Below are positions 16,832 through 26,245 of a stretch of 51,229 bases of DNA, in pieces. Source of the stretch: JBBQSF01 sp038214085 (lineage in GTDB: Bacteria; Bacteroidota; Bacteroidia; Bacteroidales; CG2-30-32-10); contig JBBQSF010000004.1 of assembly GCA_038214085.1 (NCBI GenBank), positions 1-51,229 on the forward strand, given 5' to 3'. Position 1 is the stretch's first letter. Each line of letters opens with the position of its first letter. The notes under the pieces are model-generated. The model saw nothing but the letters and a program-made list of their open reading frames with translations. It had not been told where the DNA came from and did not search any database. The translations under genes and the position numbers were made by a program.

Positions 16832-19800
16832 TTAAGGTAATAAAACAATTCGTCCGATATATTCATGTTTAGTGCCAAGTATTTCTTTAAGTCGGATCCT
16901 GTAAACGTATGAATCCATAATAACACGGTCATAAGATTTTGAATTGTCTTTAGTCCCGCTCCAGCCTTCATTTAAGTTATTTGTATTGAAAACAATGTTG
17001 CCCCAACGATCAAAAATTGACATTTCATAATTGTCAGGATCTATCATGAGGCCCTTAGGTAAAAAGAAATCATTCAACCCATCGCCATTTGGAGTAAATA
17101 CATTTGGGATATATACTGTAAATATTTCTTTAACAATAATAGTGTCCTGAACAGTATCAGAACATCCATTGTCGTCGGTTACCAAAAGGGTGACAATATA
17201 TGACCCAAGGTCATCATATAGATGATCAAATTCTGTAGTTCCAGATGTTGTTCCATCACCAAGATTCCATTGCCAGTTAACAATATTTCCGCTTGAGTTA
17301 TCTAGAAATGAAACAGGTCCATCTAAAAGTGTTAAAACATCAGGATGTAAAGAAAATCCTGCAATCGGTCCTGGAATGTTCATAACACTAATAGTTGCTG
17401 TTGCATTGCAAAATCCATCATTTACAGTAACTGTATAATTTCCAGCAGCTAGGTTTGTAGCAGTAGCTGTTGTTTGGGGCGGAGTAGCGCTCCATAAATA
17501 AGTGTAAACACCTGTTCCCAGTGAAGGAATAACTGTTGCAGTTCCGTCTGCCCTGTCGCAAATTTCATTTGTTGAAGAAGCAGTTGCCGAAGGTCCGGGT
17601 TTCTGACCAATTGTAACAGTTGCTGTAACAGTGCACGAATTGGCATCGCTTACGGTAACAATATAATTTCCGGGAGCTAAATTTGTGGCAGTAGCAAGAC
17701 TTTGAGGAGGACTGCTATTCCAGTTGTAAGAATATCCTGGAGTTCCACCGTTAGGAATAGCTGTTGCTGTGCCATCTGATTGACCACATGAAGCTATAAC
17801 AATATTTGTGATCATTGCGGTTGGACCAGGTGTATTGGTAATAGTAACAGTATTCATTGCCGTACACTGGTTGGCATCAGTAACTGTTATATTATAACTG
17901 CCAGCCACTACATTGGTTAAAGCCTGACCGTATTGAACGGGGGAAGAATTCCATTGATAGGAGTAAGGTGCATTGCCACCAGTAACATTCGCAGTTGCAC
18001 TTCCGTTAGGGCTACCACATGTTGAATTAATTACTGTTGGTATTGAAACTGATGGTCCGGGTAAATTATTTACGCTTGCAGTTGTAGTTATTGTACAGCC
18101 ACCGCATGTTACAGTTACTGTGTAATTGCCAGATGAAAGGTTTGTTGCTGTTGCAGAAGTTTGTTGCGTAGGTGACGTGTTCCATAAATAAGAAAATGAT
18201 GAACTACAATTTCCTCCTGCAGTTACAGTTGCTGTTCCGTTAGCATGTCCGCAGTTTTCGTCTGTAGTAATGGCTGAAGCAGTTATAGGACTCACGTTTA
18301 CTGTAACTGTTGTTGATCCAGTACATCCGGAAGCATCTGTTCCGTTTACAATATATGTTGTAGTGGAAGTTGGGTTTGCAGTAACATTGGAACCTGTTAA
18401 GGAGGATAATCCTGTTGCCGGGCTCCATGAATAAGTTGTTCCACCATTTGCATTAAGAACAACGCTTCCACCGGGACAAATTGATGGCGTATTTGGGTTC
18501 ACCGAAATATTAAGACTTGTTCCAACATTAACTGTTACCTGTGCTGAACCTGAACATCCGGATGAATTACCAGTAACTGTATATGTAGTGTTTGCAGTAG
18601 GACTGGCAGTAACTGTTGCTCCTGAAGTTGAGGACAAACCAGTTCCGGGTGACCAAGAATAATTTTGAGCACCTGATGCAGTCAAAGAGACATTTCCTCC
18701 CTGACAGATAAATGGGTTTGTGGGCAAGACACTCACTGTAAGATTATTTGCTACTGTTATAATAACATCATCAGTAGCTGTTTGGCTGCAATAATCAGAA
18801 ACAGTAACTACATAAGTAGTCGTATTTGTTGGAGATACTGTAGCGGAAGTTCCTGTTCCAGCTCCATTGCTCCAATTGTAAGTATAAGGTGTGATGCCTC
18901 CGGATGCTGATACGTTAAGCGTTGCAGAGTTTGTTGGACAAATTGTTGTAGTTCCTGTTGCATTCGGAATCAAAGGAATATTGTCAATGATATTAAGAGT
19001 GTAAACTTGTGTAGTACAAGCATTGCTAACAGAAATAGTTACAATTTCATTTCCTTCGGTTAGTAAATCAGTTAAAGGATGAATAACAATCCCCACTGAA
19101 TCTGAACCAACAGGGATAGTAACACTCGAAGGAATTGAAGTGTAATCCGTTCCATTTAATGCACTTCCACCTATTGTATAATTAATTGTAACCGGAGAAG
19201 TAGCAGGCGCAGGAAGTGTGAATCCAAAAATTCCATCGGAGCATCCTTCAATAGCATTATTTCCTAAAGTAGTATTTGAATAAGAAGAGGAGACATTTAC
19301 TCCATTTGTGCCGAAACTATTTGCTTCTAGAAATACTCCAGAATCAAGAATTCCATCACCAACATCTGCAATGGCAACCTTAATATGGTAGTTTACACAT
19401 GGCGTAACTCGGAATTGGGCAGTAAGAACAGCTGTAAATCCATCAAATACAATAGTGGCCCCAGACTGATTATCGACGTACAATGAGGAGTATGCTAATG
19501 AAGTGCAACCACCCGCTGTACCACTGGCACCAACACTTCCCCCATTAACACTATTAATTGCAACAGCCATAGTGGTACTAGGAATCAATGCAACATTCTG
19601 GTTTGTATAATTACCACCGGAAGGGTTTGGTCCTGTTACAAAAAATGCAAAAACATCATTAAAATTAGAACACACATATTCCGGATATTCTTCTGATCCA
19701 AAAACGTATCTAAATCTTAATGTGTCGTTAACAGGAATAAAATCAAATTCCAACACAGCAGCATCAAATGTTCCTGCTGATCCAATGGTTGTGCTTATTG

Positions 19801-20116
19801 CTTCAAGATCCGCATCTCCTGCCATTGTTAAATCTGCTGACATTCCCATAGCTCCGGACTGAGGAATCTGGGTAGGGTCTCCAGTGCAAAGAAATATTCC
19901 GGAGCTTAGCCCTAAATTGGTGGTGTTTCCATTGCTGAAAGCGCCAATAGCAGTGGGTTCACCTGTGTAAGTAACTGTGCTGACAGTAACGCCTCCACCT
20001 ACAAGAACATTCTGAACAAGTTGAGCAGGAGTCATGGCCGAATTAATTAATAATTGCGCATTTACTGTAATAATGCTGAAACAAAATAAAAGGATAAATA
20101 AAATTTTCTTTCTCAT
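16832..20116 (-). CDS. giant T9SS type B protein with choice-of-anchor-L head, Calx-beta-like domain and SprB-like repeats
   Basis: A 1094-residue secreted protein with a signal peptide at 1-20 (ending TVNAQ). Residues about 25-275 match the choice-of-anchor L pattern: GGGVTVSTVTYTGEPTAIG, GLSSGIFLCTGD, then RFRYVFGSEEYPEYV and FNDVFAFFVTGPNP. Residues 300-380 resemble a Calx-beta domain (INYTIGGSALNGTDYTSIPS, EGNEIVTISV). Three Ig-like units (about 385-600), four SprB-like repeats (about 605-905), a PKD domain (WQWNLGDGT) and a type B sorting domain (IPNVFTPNGDGLNDFF to GRIVLLP) follow. It shares the DGPVSFLD PKD entry with two neighbours, so these genes are duplicates with exchanged heads. 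It lies in the same operon-like run. Confidence 0.88.
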   Translation of the reverse strand: MRKKILFILLFCFSIITVNAQLLINSAMTPAQLVQNVLVGGGVTVSTVTYTGEPTAIGAFSNGNTTNLGLSSGIFLCTGDPTQIPQSGAMGMSADLTMAGDADLEAISTTIGSAGTFDAAVLEFDFIPVNDTLRFRYVFGSEEYPEYVCSNFNDVFAFFVTGPNPSGGNYTNQNVALIPSTTMAVAINSVNGGSVGASGTAGGCTSLAYSSLYVDNQSGATIVFDGFTAVLTAQFRVTPCVNYHIKVAIADVGDGILDSGVFLEANSFGTNGVNVSSSYSNTTLGNNAIEGCSDGIFGFTLPAPATSPVTINYTIGGSALNGTDYTSIPSSVTIPVGSDSVGIVIHPLTDLLTEGNEIVTISVSNACTTQVYTLNIIDNIPLIPNATGTTTICPTNSATLNVSASGGITPYTYNWSNGAGTGTSATVSPTNTTTYVVTVSDYCSQTATDDVIITVANNLTVSVLPTNPFICQGGNVSLTASGAQNYSWSPGTGLSSTSGATVTASPTANTTYTVTGNSSGCSGSAQVTVNVGTSLNISVNPNTPSICPGGSVVLNANGGTTYSWSPATGLSSLTGSNVTANPTSTTTYIVNGTDASGCTGSTTVTVNVSPITASAITTDENCGHANGTATVTAGGNCSSSFSYLWNTSPTQQTSATATNLSSGNYTVTVTCGGCTITTTASVNNLPGPSVSIPTVINSTCGSPNGSATANVTGGNAPYSYQWNSSPVQYGQALTNVVAGSYNITVTDANQCTAMNTVTITNTPGPTAMITNIVIASCGQSDGTATAIPNGGTPGYSYNWNSSPPQSLATATNLAPGNYIVTVSDANSCTVTATVTIGQKPGPSATASSTNEICDRADGTATVIPSLGTGVYTYLWSATPPQTTATATNLAAGNYTVTVNDGFCNATATISVMNIPGPIAGFSLHPDVLTLLDGPVSFLDNSSGNIVNWQWNLGDGTTSGTTEFDHLYDDLGSYIVTLLVTDDNGCSDTVQDTIIVKEIFTVYIPNVFTPNGDGLNDFFLPKGLMIDPDNYEMSIFDRWGNIVFNTNNLNEGWSGTKDNSKSYDRVIMDSYVYRIRLKEILGTKHEYIGRIVLLP

Positions 20117-20200
20117 GTTATCTGATTATTGTCTTAGTTTTCTGATTGTTTTTGATTGATTTTCTATTTTGAAAGAGATGGCTTATATTATCAAATACTT

Positions 20201-20608
20201 TTATTTGTCAGGTGATTTTATATTTGTAAATTCTTCTAATGTAAAAGATTTATTATTATAATTTATGATACTTACATCGCAATATTTCATCAAATTACAG
20301 AGATATTTTTTATTGGCATAGCTGTAAAAAATAGCAGTAGCAGTTATTAAATTTCCTTCACCATTATCGTTGATGTCAAAACTGATTACTCCACGGTAAT
20401 TTTTTATTTTTTCAGTAAATTGATTAATATCTGCTTCAGATTGAAGCCCGCTTAAAGTAAACTCGAAAAGTTTTTGCTGCCCAGAATTTTCCTGATCTAG
20501 AACTGAAATTTGGCTAATTAATGTAATTGCAATACTGTTTGTGCCTTGAGCAAAAGTGATACTAAATCCAAGTAACACAATTAAATATGTTATAAAAAAT
20601 CTTTTCAT
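20201..20608 (-). CDS. small secreted protein of unknown function, adhesin-locus member
   Basis: A 135-residue protein with a signal peptide (MKRFFITYLIVLLGFSITFAQ). The core KLFEFTLSGLQSEADINQFTEKIKNYRGVISFDIN has the strand-helix-strand rhythm of ferredoxin-like or HMA-like small domains but lacks a CxxC metal site. Two cysteines occur later (YLCNLMKYCDV). It sits between two giant T9SS genes, with 49 bases on one side and 84 on the other. It does not obviously resemble the other small protein of the locus (16440-16817). Function unknown; a periplasmic role is inferred from the signal peptide and lack of a sorting domain. Confidence 0.72.
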   Translation of the reverse strand: MKRFFITYLIVLLGFSITFAQGTNSIAITLISQISVLDQENSGQQKLFEFTLSGLQSEADINQFTEKIKNYRGVISFDINDNGEGNLITATAIFYSYANKKYLCNLMKYCDVSIINYNNKSFTLEEFTNIKSPDK

Positions 20609-20657
20609 CAGAGCTGGATTTAAAGGTCTAATATGTTTATTTTTCGTTTATAAATAT

Positions 20658-23600
20658 CTATGGTATAAGGCTTACACGACCAACATATTCATGTTTGGGT
20701 CCATCAATTTCTTTTAACTTTATCCTATACACATATACATCCATAATTACTTCTTTATAAGAACCACTATTGTTTTGCGTTCCATTCCATTTGCCATCTA
20801 AGGCAGTAGTAGCATACATCAGGTTTCCCCATCGGTCAAAAATGGTCATTTCATAATCGTTTGGATCAATATTTATTCCCTGAGGGAAGAAATATTCATT
20901 ATAGCTATCACCATTAGGAGTAAAAGCAGTAGGAATATAAACAGTAAAAATATCTTTAATTTTTAAAGTGTCAATTGCAGTGTCTTTGCAAGCATTATCA
21001 TCTGTAACAATAAGCGTGATTACAAATATCCCCATACCTTCGTAATTGTGTTCAAATTCGGTAAGCGATTGTGAGGACCCATCGCCCAGATTCCAGTTCC
21101 AGCTTAAGATATTTCCAGAAGAATGATCTAAAAATGAAACTGGTCCGTCAAGGATTGTTTGTACCGTTGGATGAACCGTAAATCCTGCAATTGGTCCTGG
21201 AATATTCATAATTGTAACTGATGCTGCCGAACTGCATCCTCCATCATCAACAGTAACTGTATAAGTGCCCGAAGGAACATTATTTACATTCTGAGTGTAT
21301 TGTGTTGGTTGAGTGCTCCAGATATAAGTGTACACGCCAGATCCCCCTGTTCCTGTAGCCATAAGTGCGCCATCGGATCTGTCGCAATATTCGGGTGTTC
21401 CTGTAGCATGAGCAGTTGGTCCGTTTACAATTGAAATTGTTGTAATTGCTGTTGCTGTACAGGAGTTGGCATCGGTAACTGTAACAGTATAAGTGCCGCC
21501 AGGAAGGCCGGTTGCATTTGCTGTAGCTTGTTGGGGAGCCGTATTCCATAAATAAGAATATGGAGGTAAACCTCCGTTTGGAATTGCTATTGCAGATCCA
21601 TCTGAAAACCCACAATTTTCAGGCATTACATTCGAAATGATCAAAGTAGGAGCGGGTGTGTTGGTGATAATTGCAGAAGTTGTTGCTGAGCAAGAATTTC
21701 CATCGGTAACAGTAACGGTGTAATTTCCGGCTGGAACGTTTGTTAAGTTTGCAGAATATTGTGCAGGCGTTGAATTCCAAGTATAAGAATATGGTGGCAA
21801 ACCATTAATTGCATTTACCAATATGCTTCCATTTCCATAAGTACAGGTTTCGTTTATTGTATTGCTTACTGATAATGTTGGTCCTGGAATATTGGCAATA
21901 GTAACTGTTGCTGTTGCTGTGCATGTGTTTATATCAGTTATTGTGACAATATACGTTCCTCCTGGAAGATTATTCGCTGTAATACCTGTTTGTTGGGGAT
22001 TGCTGTTCCATAAATAGGTTATTGGAGCGGTTCCTCCATTTGGTAAAACTGTCGCAGATCCATTTCCACGTCCGCAATTTTCATCTGTAAATGTGTTTAT
22101 TTGTGCTGTCGGGCCTGCAATATTATTAATGGTCACACTGTTACTAGCAGAACAACCTCCGGCATCAGTAGCAGTAACTGAATATGTTCCTGCTGGTAAA
22201 CCAGTTGCAGTTGCCAAACTTTGAACCGGGGCGGTGCTCCATACAAATGTTATTGGCTGTTGTCCGCCATTAACAGTACAAGTAGCAGAACCGTTGCTGT
22301 AACCACAAGTAGAGTTATTAATACTCATAGTGGTGGAAAGACTATTGCTTACATTTACTGTTACTGCATCAGTATTGGAGCAGCCTGCAGCGCTTGTTAC
22401 TGTTACAGTATAAGTTGTAGTAGTTGCAGGATTAGCAATTGGATTAAAAATATTTGTAGCCGAAAGATTTGTTGCAGGACTCCATGCATAAATAGTTCCT
22501 CCAGAGGCACTAAGCTGTGTATTTGAACTGGGGCAGATTGTTGCATCTGGTCCCGCATTAGCTGTAATGGTATTTATTGTTACGCAAATGGTGTCATCGC
22601 AAGAATTGGTGCCATCTGACATCGTTGCTATATAACAAGTGTTTACAGTTGGATATTGAACAGGAGGATTTAAACCAACATAATTTAAACCTGCAGGAAC
22701 AGATGTCCAAGTCATATTTTGAGTAGGCGGAGGTGTCATAATCATAATACTGTCAAGCCCCCAGTGATCATTAGTTGCAGCAGTACTTGCAAGCTGTATC
22801 CACCTGAAACGAGAAGATACTGTTTGTGCTGCTGCTGGTATAGTAAATGATTGACGGTTCCATACCGTATATGGTGTAGCACCTGTTGCATCAGCAGTAC
22901 TTTGCCCAAGCCAACTATTCGAAGCTGCTATTGTTCCATTTGGTCTGAAATATGCAATATCACTCCATGCTCCACCACCATTTGTAGAATATTGTAATGA
23001 AAAACCTTCATCAATTTCATCAGGACCTTCGCAAGGGCTTGCATTACCCTGAACAGAATATCTCATCCAAAATGAAATTGTACCTCCGTTAGAAACATTG
23101 AAATCCAAAGAGGTTAAGTTTCTTGGAGCTGTAGCCGATGCTCCCATCCATAAGTATGTTGTACCATAAGGTGGAGAAGGGGGGCATGGATTGGTAAAAG
23201 TGGCCGTACTTGTTGCAGCCCAGCCTACACCAACCGTACCATTATCAAATGTGTTGGACAGTAGAACAGTTCCAACAGCTCCACTTGAACTCAGAGTTAC
23301 TCCCTGTCCTGGACAAATAGAAGTTGCACTGGCATTTGCCACAACATTACAACCGGGGTTACTGCTGCATAATGGATCACTGGCAGAAAGAACAGTTACT
23401 GTACAAGTGAGTGTTGCACTCCCCGGGCAATTTGGGTTAGGATTTGACCCTGCAACATTGCAAGTATATGTGGTGGTTTGAGTAGGATGAACTATAATTG
23501 TTGACTGAGTGGTTTGGCCGGCCAGAGATGCATCTGCAGGGTTTGCTGTCCATGAATAACCAGTACCACCGTTTGTAATGTCAATGGTTGCATTTTGGCT

Positions 23601-24161
23601 GGGGCAAATAGTTTGGTTTCCTGTAATGGTTGGATTCATAGCAACTCCAGAAGAAGCCCCGATAATATAATCGCAGATATCTCCGGCGTTTCCATCAATC
23701 ATAATATAGTAGGTTTGTCCAGCAACAAGTCCAGTAGCGGTTACTGAACCATTTGTTACAGTTCCAGGGTTGTAACAATTTGAAACAGAGGTAAAGTTAT
23801 AACAATCAGTTGTAGAATATACTTCCATTTGAATTCCGTAACCATCAGAACAGTTGCTAGGCCATAAATCGAAGGTTGCTGATGTAGCACCGGCAACAAA
23901 GGAGAGCCATGAATTATTTTCAATGGAACCACAAAAAACAGTACCAAGTGGAGTATTGTCTTCATCAGCTGAATTTGTTGCACTTACAGTTGCAGTATAT
24001 GTGCTGCTAGTATTTCCGCAATACCCATTGAGGTTGCAAATTGGCGTCGCTGTTGAACAATAGTCACCTGCAAGAGGATTAGTCCCGCATGGGGGCTGGG
24101 CCTTTGTTACCGACATAAGTGACAGGAAAAAAGTGGCCAGAAAAATAATTTTTATTTTCAT
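20658..24161 (-). CDS. giant T9SS type B protein with reelin-like head and five SprB-like repeats
   Basis: A 1167-residue secreted protein. The signal peptide ends near VTKAQ (21-22). Residues 25-170 form a cysteine-containing beta-sandwich (NNSWLSFVAGATSATFDLWP). An Ig-like unit follows. Residues about 299-476 look like a reelin/jelly-roll domain (NTFDNGTVGVGW, ISFWMRYSV, EGFSLQYSTNGG, RFRWIQLASTAATNDHWGLD). Another Ig-like unit, five SprB-like repeats (about 605-985), a PKD domain (FLDHSSG, WNWNLGDGS) and the type B sorting domain (IPTAFTPNGDSYNEYFFPQG to GRVSLIP) follow. It is the first cargo gene after the sigma/membrane-protein pair, 116 bases downstream, with no hairpin or standard promoter that I can see in that gap. 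Confidence 0.88.
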   Translation of the reverse strand: MKIKIIFLATFFLSLMSVTKAQPPCGTNPLAGDYCSTATPICNLNGYCGNTSSTYTATVSATNSADEDNTPLGTVFCGSIENNSWLSFVAGATSATFDLWPSNCSDGYGIQMEVYSTTDCYNFTSVSNCYNPGTVTNGSVTATGLVAGQTYYIMIDGNAGDICDYIIGASSGVAMNPTITGNQTICPSQNATIDITNGGTGYSWTANPADASLAGQTTQSTIIVHPTQTTTYTCNVAGSNPNPNCPGSATLTCTVTVLSASDPLCSSNPGCNVVANASATSICPGQGVTLSSSGAVGTVLLSNTFDNGTVGVGWAATSTATFTNPCPPSPPYGTTYLWMGASATAPRNLTSLDFNVSNGGTISFWMRYSVQGNASPCEGPDEIDEGFSLQYSTNGGGAWSDIAYFRPNGTIAASNSWLGQSTADATGATPYTVWNRQSFTIPAAAQTVSSRFRWIQLASTAATNDHWGLDSIMIMTPPPTQNMTWTSVPAGLNYVGLNPPVQYPTVNTCYIATMSDGTNSCDDTICVTINTITANAGPDATICPSSNTQLSASGGTIYAWSPATNLSATNIFNPIANPATTTTYTVTVTSAAGCSNTDAVTVNVSNSLSTTMSINNSTCGYSNGSATCTVNGGQQPITFVWSTAPVQSLATATGLPAGTYSVTATDAGGCSASNSVTINNIAGPTAQINTFTDENCGRGNGSATVLPNGGTAPITYLWNSNPQQTGITANNLPGGTYIVTITDINTCTATATVTIANIPGPTLSVSNTINETCTYGNGSILVNAINGLPPYSYTWNSTPAQYSANLTNVPAGNYTVTVTDGNSCSATTSAIITNTPAPTLIISNVMPENCGFSDGSAIAIPNGGLPPYSYLWNTAPQQATANATGLPGGTYTVTVTDANSCTATAITTISIVNGPTAHATGTPEYCDRSDGALMATGTGGSGVYTYIWSTQPTQYTQNVNNVPSGTYTVTVDDGGCSSAASVTIMNIPGPIAGFTVHPTVQTILDGPVSFLDHSSGNILSWNWNLGDGSSQSLTEFEHNYEGMGIFVITLIVTDDNACKDTAIDTLKIKDIFTVYIPTAFTPNGDSYNEYFFPQGINIDPNDYEMTIFDRWGNLMYATTALDGKWNGTQNNSGSYKEVIMDVYVYRIKLKEIDGPKHEYVGRVSLIP

Positions 24162-24277
24162 AATCCTTTGTTTTGTGAAACCATTGTTGATATTTATCGT
24201 AAATTTTCGGTATAAATATAGAAAAATTTCTTTTCAACCATAATATTAATTATAAACATTTACTGTTAATAATTTTT

Positions 24278-25546
24278 TCAGGGAATTACAGTTACAAAGT
24301 TTGTGCGTTCCTGAATGTTTCCGTATTTGTCTTTTATAATTATCTGCCAGATATAAACTCCAGGTTCAACGGATTTATTTGTATTGCTGTTTTTACCGTC
24401 CCATTGTGTTTCCAGATCCTTGGTTTCAAAAATAAAATTTCCGCTTTTATCGTAAATCGTCATTTTATACCCATCGTTGTTCAGATTTTCACCTTTAGGG
24501 CCAAAGTAATCATTCATTCCATCATAATTTGGAGAAAAAGCAGTTGGGATTTTGAAAATATCGTTTAACTTTACATCAACTCTTTTTTTAGAGGTGTCAG
24601 AACAGCCGGCAGTATTGAATATTATTAGCTGGGCATCGTAACTCCCATTCATTTTATATTCATGTTTTGGGCTTTTTTCTTTAGAAATAACTTTATCCCC
24701 GAAATTCCATTGCCATGCTACTGCATTTAAGGATTCATCAACAAAGCTATAAACGTCTGTTTCCTCATCTTTGCCATAAACAAATGACGCATTTGGTGCT
24801 GATTTAACCTCAATAGTTTGAGAATAAGTAATCATTTTTGTCTGCTGTGATTTTTTGAATTTACACAAAAGAGTAACTTCGTAACTTCCGGATTTAGAAT
24901 ACACATGCGATGGGGCTGGTTTGGTTGATGTCTTTTTGTCGCCGAAACTCCATGTATAGCTGATGGTATCAGAAATAAGTAAAGGTGTAAACTGAACTTT
25001 TAACGGAGCACAACCTTCAACAACATCTGAATAAATCAATTCTTCAAAAGCGTAACTTGGTTTTGTATTGTTATTTAATGTTGATTTGCTCGACTTTGTA
25101 GAATTGTCGGTATTTAATGTAGTTTGGGATTTGTCAGTATTATCTTTGAAATTATTGTTTGTATTTTCTTGTGTACTTAATGATGAATTGTCTGTTTTAT
25201 CAGATGCAATAAAATGAGACTGGATATTTTCGGTATTGTCTTGATTGCCTAATGATTTACTTGACACATCTTTTGATTGATTTGAATTTGATTTTTCCGA
25301 AAAAATGGGTTTGGTAATTTCACTATTTTTTGAAAGAAAATGATCTGTAATAAAATAGGTTAGCGTTCCAATCAATGCTATTGCTAGAAAATAAAAAATA
25401 TTTTTCCCTGATATAAAAGGGTTCTTTGGTGACTTCTTCATTTTACGTTCAAAGTCATTCCATTCGCTTTGGTCGTATTGATATGAATAATCAGAAATTT
25501 TATCTCTGATTATTTTCTCAAATTCGGTGTAATTATTGGTTCCCAT
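24278..25546 (-). CDS. membrane protein in the anti-sigma position with periplasmic PKD domains and a T9SS type B-like C-terminal domain
   Basis: A protein of 422 residues from ATG 25546; an in-frame TTG at 25561 would add five. It has no N-terminal signal peptide. About 45 cytoplasmic residues (TEFEKIIRDKISDYSYQYD, SEWNDFERKM) precede one transmembrane helix (about 49-67, IFYFLAIALIGTLTYF). A Ser/Thr/Asn-rich linker (about 80-165), two PKD domains (166-247 with YTWSFGDKK; 250-327 with WQWNFGDK) and a gliding-type C-terminal domain (331-422, IPTAFSPNYDGMNDYFGPKG to NFVTVIP) follow. It overlaps the ECF sigma gene by 14 bases, the classic sigma/anti-sigma arrangement, so the cytoplasmic head probably holds the sigma factor. 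The head lacks the zinc-binding motif of ZAS anti-sigmas. Its periplasmic end resembles the downstream cargo, which makes it a candidate secretion sensor. The anti-sigma role is inferred from topology and gene order. Confidence 0.75.
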   Translation of the reverse strand: MGTNNYTEFEKIIRDKISDYSYQYDQSEWNDFERKMKKSPKNPFISGKNIFYFLAIALIGTLTYFITDHFLSKNSEITKPIFSEKSNSNQSKDVSSKSLGNQDNTENIQSHFIASDKTDNSSLSTQENTNNNFKDNTDKSQTTLNTDNSTKSSKSTLNNNTKPSYAFEELIYSDVVEGCAPLKVQFTPLLISDTISYTWSFGDKKTSTKPAPSHVYSKSGSYEVTLLCKFKKSQQTKMITYSQTIEVKSAPNASFVYGKDEETDVYSFVDESLNAVAWQWNFGDKVISKEKSPKHEYKMNGSYDAQLIIFNTAGCSDTSKKRVDVKLNDIFKIPTAFSPNYDGMNDYFGPKGENLNNDGYKMTIYDKSGNFIFETKDLETQWDGKNSNTNKSVEPGVYIWQIIIKDKYGNIQERTNFVTVIP

Positions 25547-26120
25547 TGCTATGTTCTTCAAATAATTTTATTAAATTTCTTTTTGCTTTAGCGTAATTCG
25601 ATTTTGATGTTCCGATATTTATATTCAGTTTTTCAGCAATTTCTTTATGTGTTAATTCGTCAAATACATATAAGTTAAAAACAACTTTATACATCGGACT
25701 AAGTTTTTGGATTAACTGCATTATTGTTTCAACTTTGATTTGATTAAATTTTTCGAATTCAACATTGTCTTCAAAATCATCTGCAATTGTATCATAATTT
25801 CGCCCTTCATCTAAAACAACAAAAAAGTTTTTCTTTTTGCGCACAGCATCAATTGCAGTGTTGGTGATAATCCTTTTTACCCAGCCTTCCAAAGAACCCT
25901 TGTGTTCAAAATGTTTTAAACTGTTAAATACTTTGATGAATCCATCATGTAGCATATCTTTTGCTTCGTCTCTGTTTTCTGCATAACGCATACAAACCGT
26001 AAGCATTTTGCCGAAAAATTGCTGATAAAATTGTTGCTCGCTTGCCCTGTGTCCATTTATGCATGCATCAACAAGTTCCTTTGTTTTATCAACATCATTG
26101 AGATTGATTTGATTCCTCAT
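25533..26120 (-). CDS. RNA polymerase ECF-type sigma factor
   Basis: A 195-residue sigma-70 family protein of the ECF kind. Region 2 lies at about 26-95 (FYQQFFGKMLTVCMRYAENRDEAKD, MLHDGFIKVFNSLKHFEHKGSLEGWV). Region 4 lies at about 130-188 (MQLIQKLSPMYKVVFNLYVFDELTHKEIAEKL, then NIGTSKSNYAKAKRNL). No region 1 or 3 is present. The next gene overlaps it by 14 bases and encodes the membrane protein proposed to restrain it. Its position at the head of a 16-kb run of T9SS cargo genes suggests that it controls them. Its own promoter looks like a housekeeping one (26215-26245). Confidence 0.92.
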   Translation of the reverse strand: MRNQINLNDVDKTKELVDACINGHRASEQQFYQQFFGKMLTVCMRYAENRDEAKDMLHDGFIKVFNSLKHFEHKGSLEGWVKRIITNTAIDAVRKKKNFFVVLDEGRNYDTIADDFEDNVEFEKFNQIKVETIMQLIQKLSPMYKVVFNLYVFDELTHKEIAEKLNINIGTSKSNYAKAKRNLIKLFEEHSNGNQ

Positions 26121-26214
26121 TTAGGAGACGATTTTTTAATTACAGGGTTGCCTTTTGAAAAACTTTTAGAGAATAAGTAAACTTTTTTTGCTAAAAAATT
26201 CTTGTTTTAAACCA

Positions 26215-26245
26215 CAAATATATTATTTAAAGCATAATCAACCAA
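26215..26245 (-). promoter_or_regulatory. Bacteroidota-type promoter for the sigma/adhesin operon
   Basis: Read on the minus strand, TATATTTG (26222-26215) matches TAnnTTTG, and a TTG (26245-26243) lies 20 bases upstream. The site is about 95 bases before the sigma start at 26120. It would drive the sigma factor from the primary sigma, leaving the downstream cargo open to control by the ECF factor. Confidence 0.5.

Noticed and set aside
10600..23000. Regular spacing of similar segments that could suggest a CRISPR array
   Set aside because: The periodicity is 200-230 bases, fully in frame and protein-coding (SprB-like and Ig-like repeats). No short identical repeat with unique spacers of 30-40 bases exists.
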